Origin: Bathymodiolus brooksi
Lineage: Eukaryota > Mollusca > Bivalvia > Mytilida > Modiolidae
DNA length: 64,000 nt
Direction: 5' to 3'
Assembly: GCA_963680875.1 (NCBI GenBank)
Contig: OY804575.1
Span: forward strand, 31,586,494-31,650,493
The translations under genes were made by a program, and so were the position numbers. Positions 62,441 to 64,000 of the stretch are shown one piece after another. The notes under the pieces are model-generated. The model was not told where the DNA came from. It worked only from the letters and a program-made list of their open reading frames with translations, and ran no database searches. How positions within the stretch are numbered: position 1 is the first letter of the stretch; every line of letters starts with the position of its first letter.

Positions 62441-63899
62441 CACTCCGACAAAAGTTAAGCATCACCCTATATTTTTATCGATATATTTTTTTACATCAAT
62501 ACTGTTAAAACAATGAAATAGATATCACCATTTTTCTTACACTTCTTAAAAGACTGCACCAAGGGCTCTAAAATTACCAATCTACGAAGTATTTATCATC
62601 CTGAAAGACGTGACTATGACGTGGCAACAATAGGGTTCAAAACAGGCGCTGGAAAAACATGAAACCAGTTTGTCTTTGATGGAAGTTTTTAACATTGCAT
62701 TAAAACGCAGTCTTCAGATTTTTAGAACTTTTCAATGCATCTATTGTGCGTATGTGTAAGGCATACAAATCAATAACGAGTATATCCACCGCGCTTTATG
62801 TGAAGTTCTGTAACACACCTCGTCAAGCTTCGCACAAGACGCATAAGCAGTTCTTAATTCGTCAATATTTTGACAGTTTGGATTGCGTTGGTTAATTTTT
62901 CGGCCAATAAAGTCCCATACATGCTCTATAGGGTTCATGTCTGGCGCGATCGCAGGCCATGGAATTGTCTGAACAGCCTCTTGCTGTAAAAAATGTTGTA
63001 CAATTGGGGCTATATGTGGCCTAGCGTTGTCGTCCATGAACATTGGCCTGTCAGCCAACGCATGATTGTCGAAATGGGGACTACGCGTGGAGCAAGCACA
63101 TTGTCATGGTATTTTTGGCCTGTCAGATTACCATCAAGAATGTACGAGTCCAACTTACAGTCAAAGGAAAAACAACCCCAGACAGTTACACCCCCTACCC
63201 CAAAAGCAGTTGTGCCCAAAATGTGGGTGTCCTGAAATGAAGTGTTTCGTTGGCGCCAAACCCTTGCACGACCGTCGGTAGGGCGTAACAAAAAATGACT
63301 TTCATCAGACCAGTGGACCCGTCTCCATGTGCGAATAGTCCACCCCAAGTGATCATGTGGCCTCCAAACGCTAAATTACCACGAAGTGCACCAGCTGTAC
63401 TTAACGGCAGTTGCCGCGCCCGTCTGGATATGATCCCGTCCTCTTTCGGCGTCGTTTTGCGAGGTCTACCTGGACGTGGACGGTCAGTAACATTCCCCGT
63501 TTGACGAAAACACTGCATCAGTCGTACAATGATGGAATGGTTAACCCTGAAGTGGTCTGCCACCCTTCTATGGCTAAAACCACCGTTATGCATGCCAACA
63601 GATTGCCACCTTTCTGGTATGGTTAATTTTCGCCGCATCATACCAAACCAATAGAACATGAAACTTAAAACTCTACACAAATAAAATCAGCTTTCGTTCG
63701 CAAACACAAATGTTGAAAAGTACACGTGCACTTTACACACCCTGTCATATACACATAAATAAAAATCGATCAATAACCTGTTTCACAGGTAAATATGTGT
63801 GTACAGGTAATGAAAACAGCAAACCGATTTGAAATATGTTCATTATTAGAAAAGATAGTATTGAAACAAGTTGGGTGGTGCTTAACTTTTGTCGGACTG
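62441..63899. mobile_element. Tc1/mariner DNA transposon
   Basis: The terminal inverted repeats are CACTCCGACAAAAGTTAAGC plus ATCACCC on the left and, reverse-complemented on the right, CAGTCCGACAAAAGTTAAGC plus ACCACCC. The right end is followed by TA (63900-63901). The left flank reads TATATAAA, so the left TA is not exact. The element is about 1.46 kb and encodes a DD34E transposase on the minus strand, now frameshifted. Confidence 0.87.
62741..63680 (-). pseudogene. Tc1 transposase, DD34E, frameshifted
   Basis: The N-terminus has the paired DNA-binding helices (RRKLTIPERWQSVGMHNGGF, RRVADHFRVNHSIIVRLMQ, RPRPGRPRKTT). After a shift near 63350 comes RRVHWSDESHFLLRPTDGRA and GGVTVWGCFSFDC, and after another near 63050 MFMDDNARPHIAPIVQHFLQ and DMNPIEHVWDFIG. 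All three catalytic residues are present: SDE, then the second Asp of MDDN, with 34 residues to the Glu of IEH. At least two frameshifts make it inactive. Confidence 0.85.
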
Positions 63900-64000
63900 T
63901 ATATATTTGTGTTCATGTCCAAGTTCATTCAAAATTATGATTATTAAGTACAAAGTCCAATATGATAGAAGAAATACTTTGATTTTACATTCAGAACATG

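Overview
This 64 kb window is nuclear DNA of an invertebrate animal, most probably a bivalve mollusc and perhaps a mytilid. The evidence is short coding exons with GT-AG introns, an AT-rich background, tRNA-derived SINEs whose tails carry the 'ttcaacaatattt(c)agct' motif, Tc1, DIRS and Penelope retroelement debris, and a receptor tyrosine phosphatase family with fucolectin and EGF exons. Exon limits were deduced by eye from splice signals, reading phase and protein-family motifs. There is no transcript evidence.

Host genes. (A) About 1.6-9.0 kb, minus strand: the 5' part of a gene coding for signal peptide, fucolectin-type F5/8C domain (two exons) and EGF-like repeat, all phase 1, continuing off the left edge. 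(B) 37.27-61.99 kb, minus strand: 20 exons of a receptor tyrosine phosphatase (two EGF repeats, membrane helix, catalytic PTP domain D1, pseudo-catalytic D2, stop). The joined exons keep one frame for 781 codons; the N-terminus lies to the right of the window. (C) 22.30-26.87 kb, plus strand: a METTL27-like methyltransferase, four exons, one with a TGA stop. (D) 29.05-34.48 kb, plus strand: five intact exons copying only the 3' part of the D2 domain. It is convergent with gene B and is probably a partial duplicate.

Mobile DNA fills most of the rest. There is a LINE ORF2 end (0-0.9 kb), a DIRS-like RT remnant (10.5-11.3 kb), a decayed LINE with L1-like ORF1, endonuclease and RT (11.6-17.8 kb) with a Tc1 element nested in it (15.9-17.1 kb), and a second Tc1 element (62.4-63.9 kb). 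Two related Penelope-like elements lie head-to-head inside introns of gene B. The plus-strand copy (49.7-53.2 kb) has a GIY-YIG endonuclease before the reverse transcriptase, joined by a CxC linker, which is the permuted order of the Naiad clade. The other copy (43.4-45.9 kb, minus) is 5' truncated and has lost its YIDD box.

The most unusual signals are this inverted Penelope pair bracketing the three exons that code for the WPD loop, the HCSAG loop and the Q loop, and two minisatellite arrays that each appear to contain the edge of a host exon. One is a 41-bp satellite beside METTL27-like exon 3; the other is an array of about 43 bp beside the membrane-helix exon of gene B. Many SINEs, MITE-like repeats and fold-back elements are also listed.
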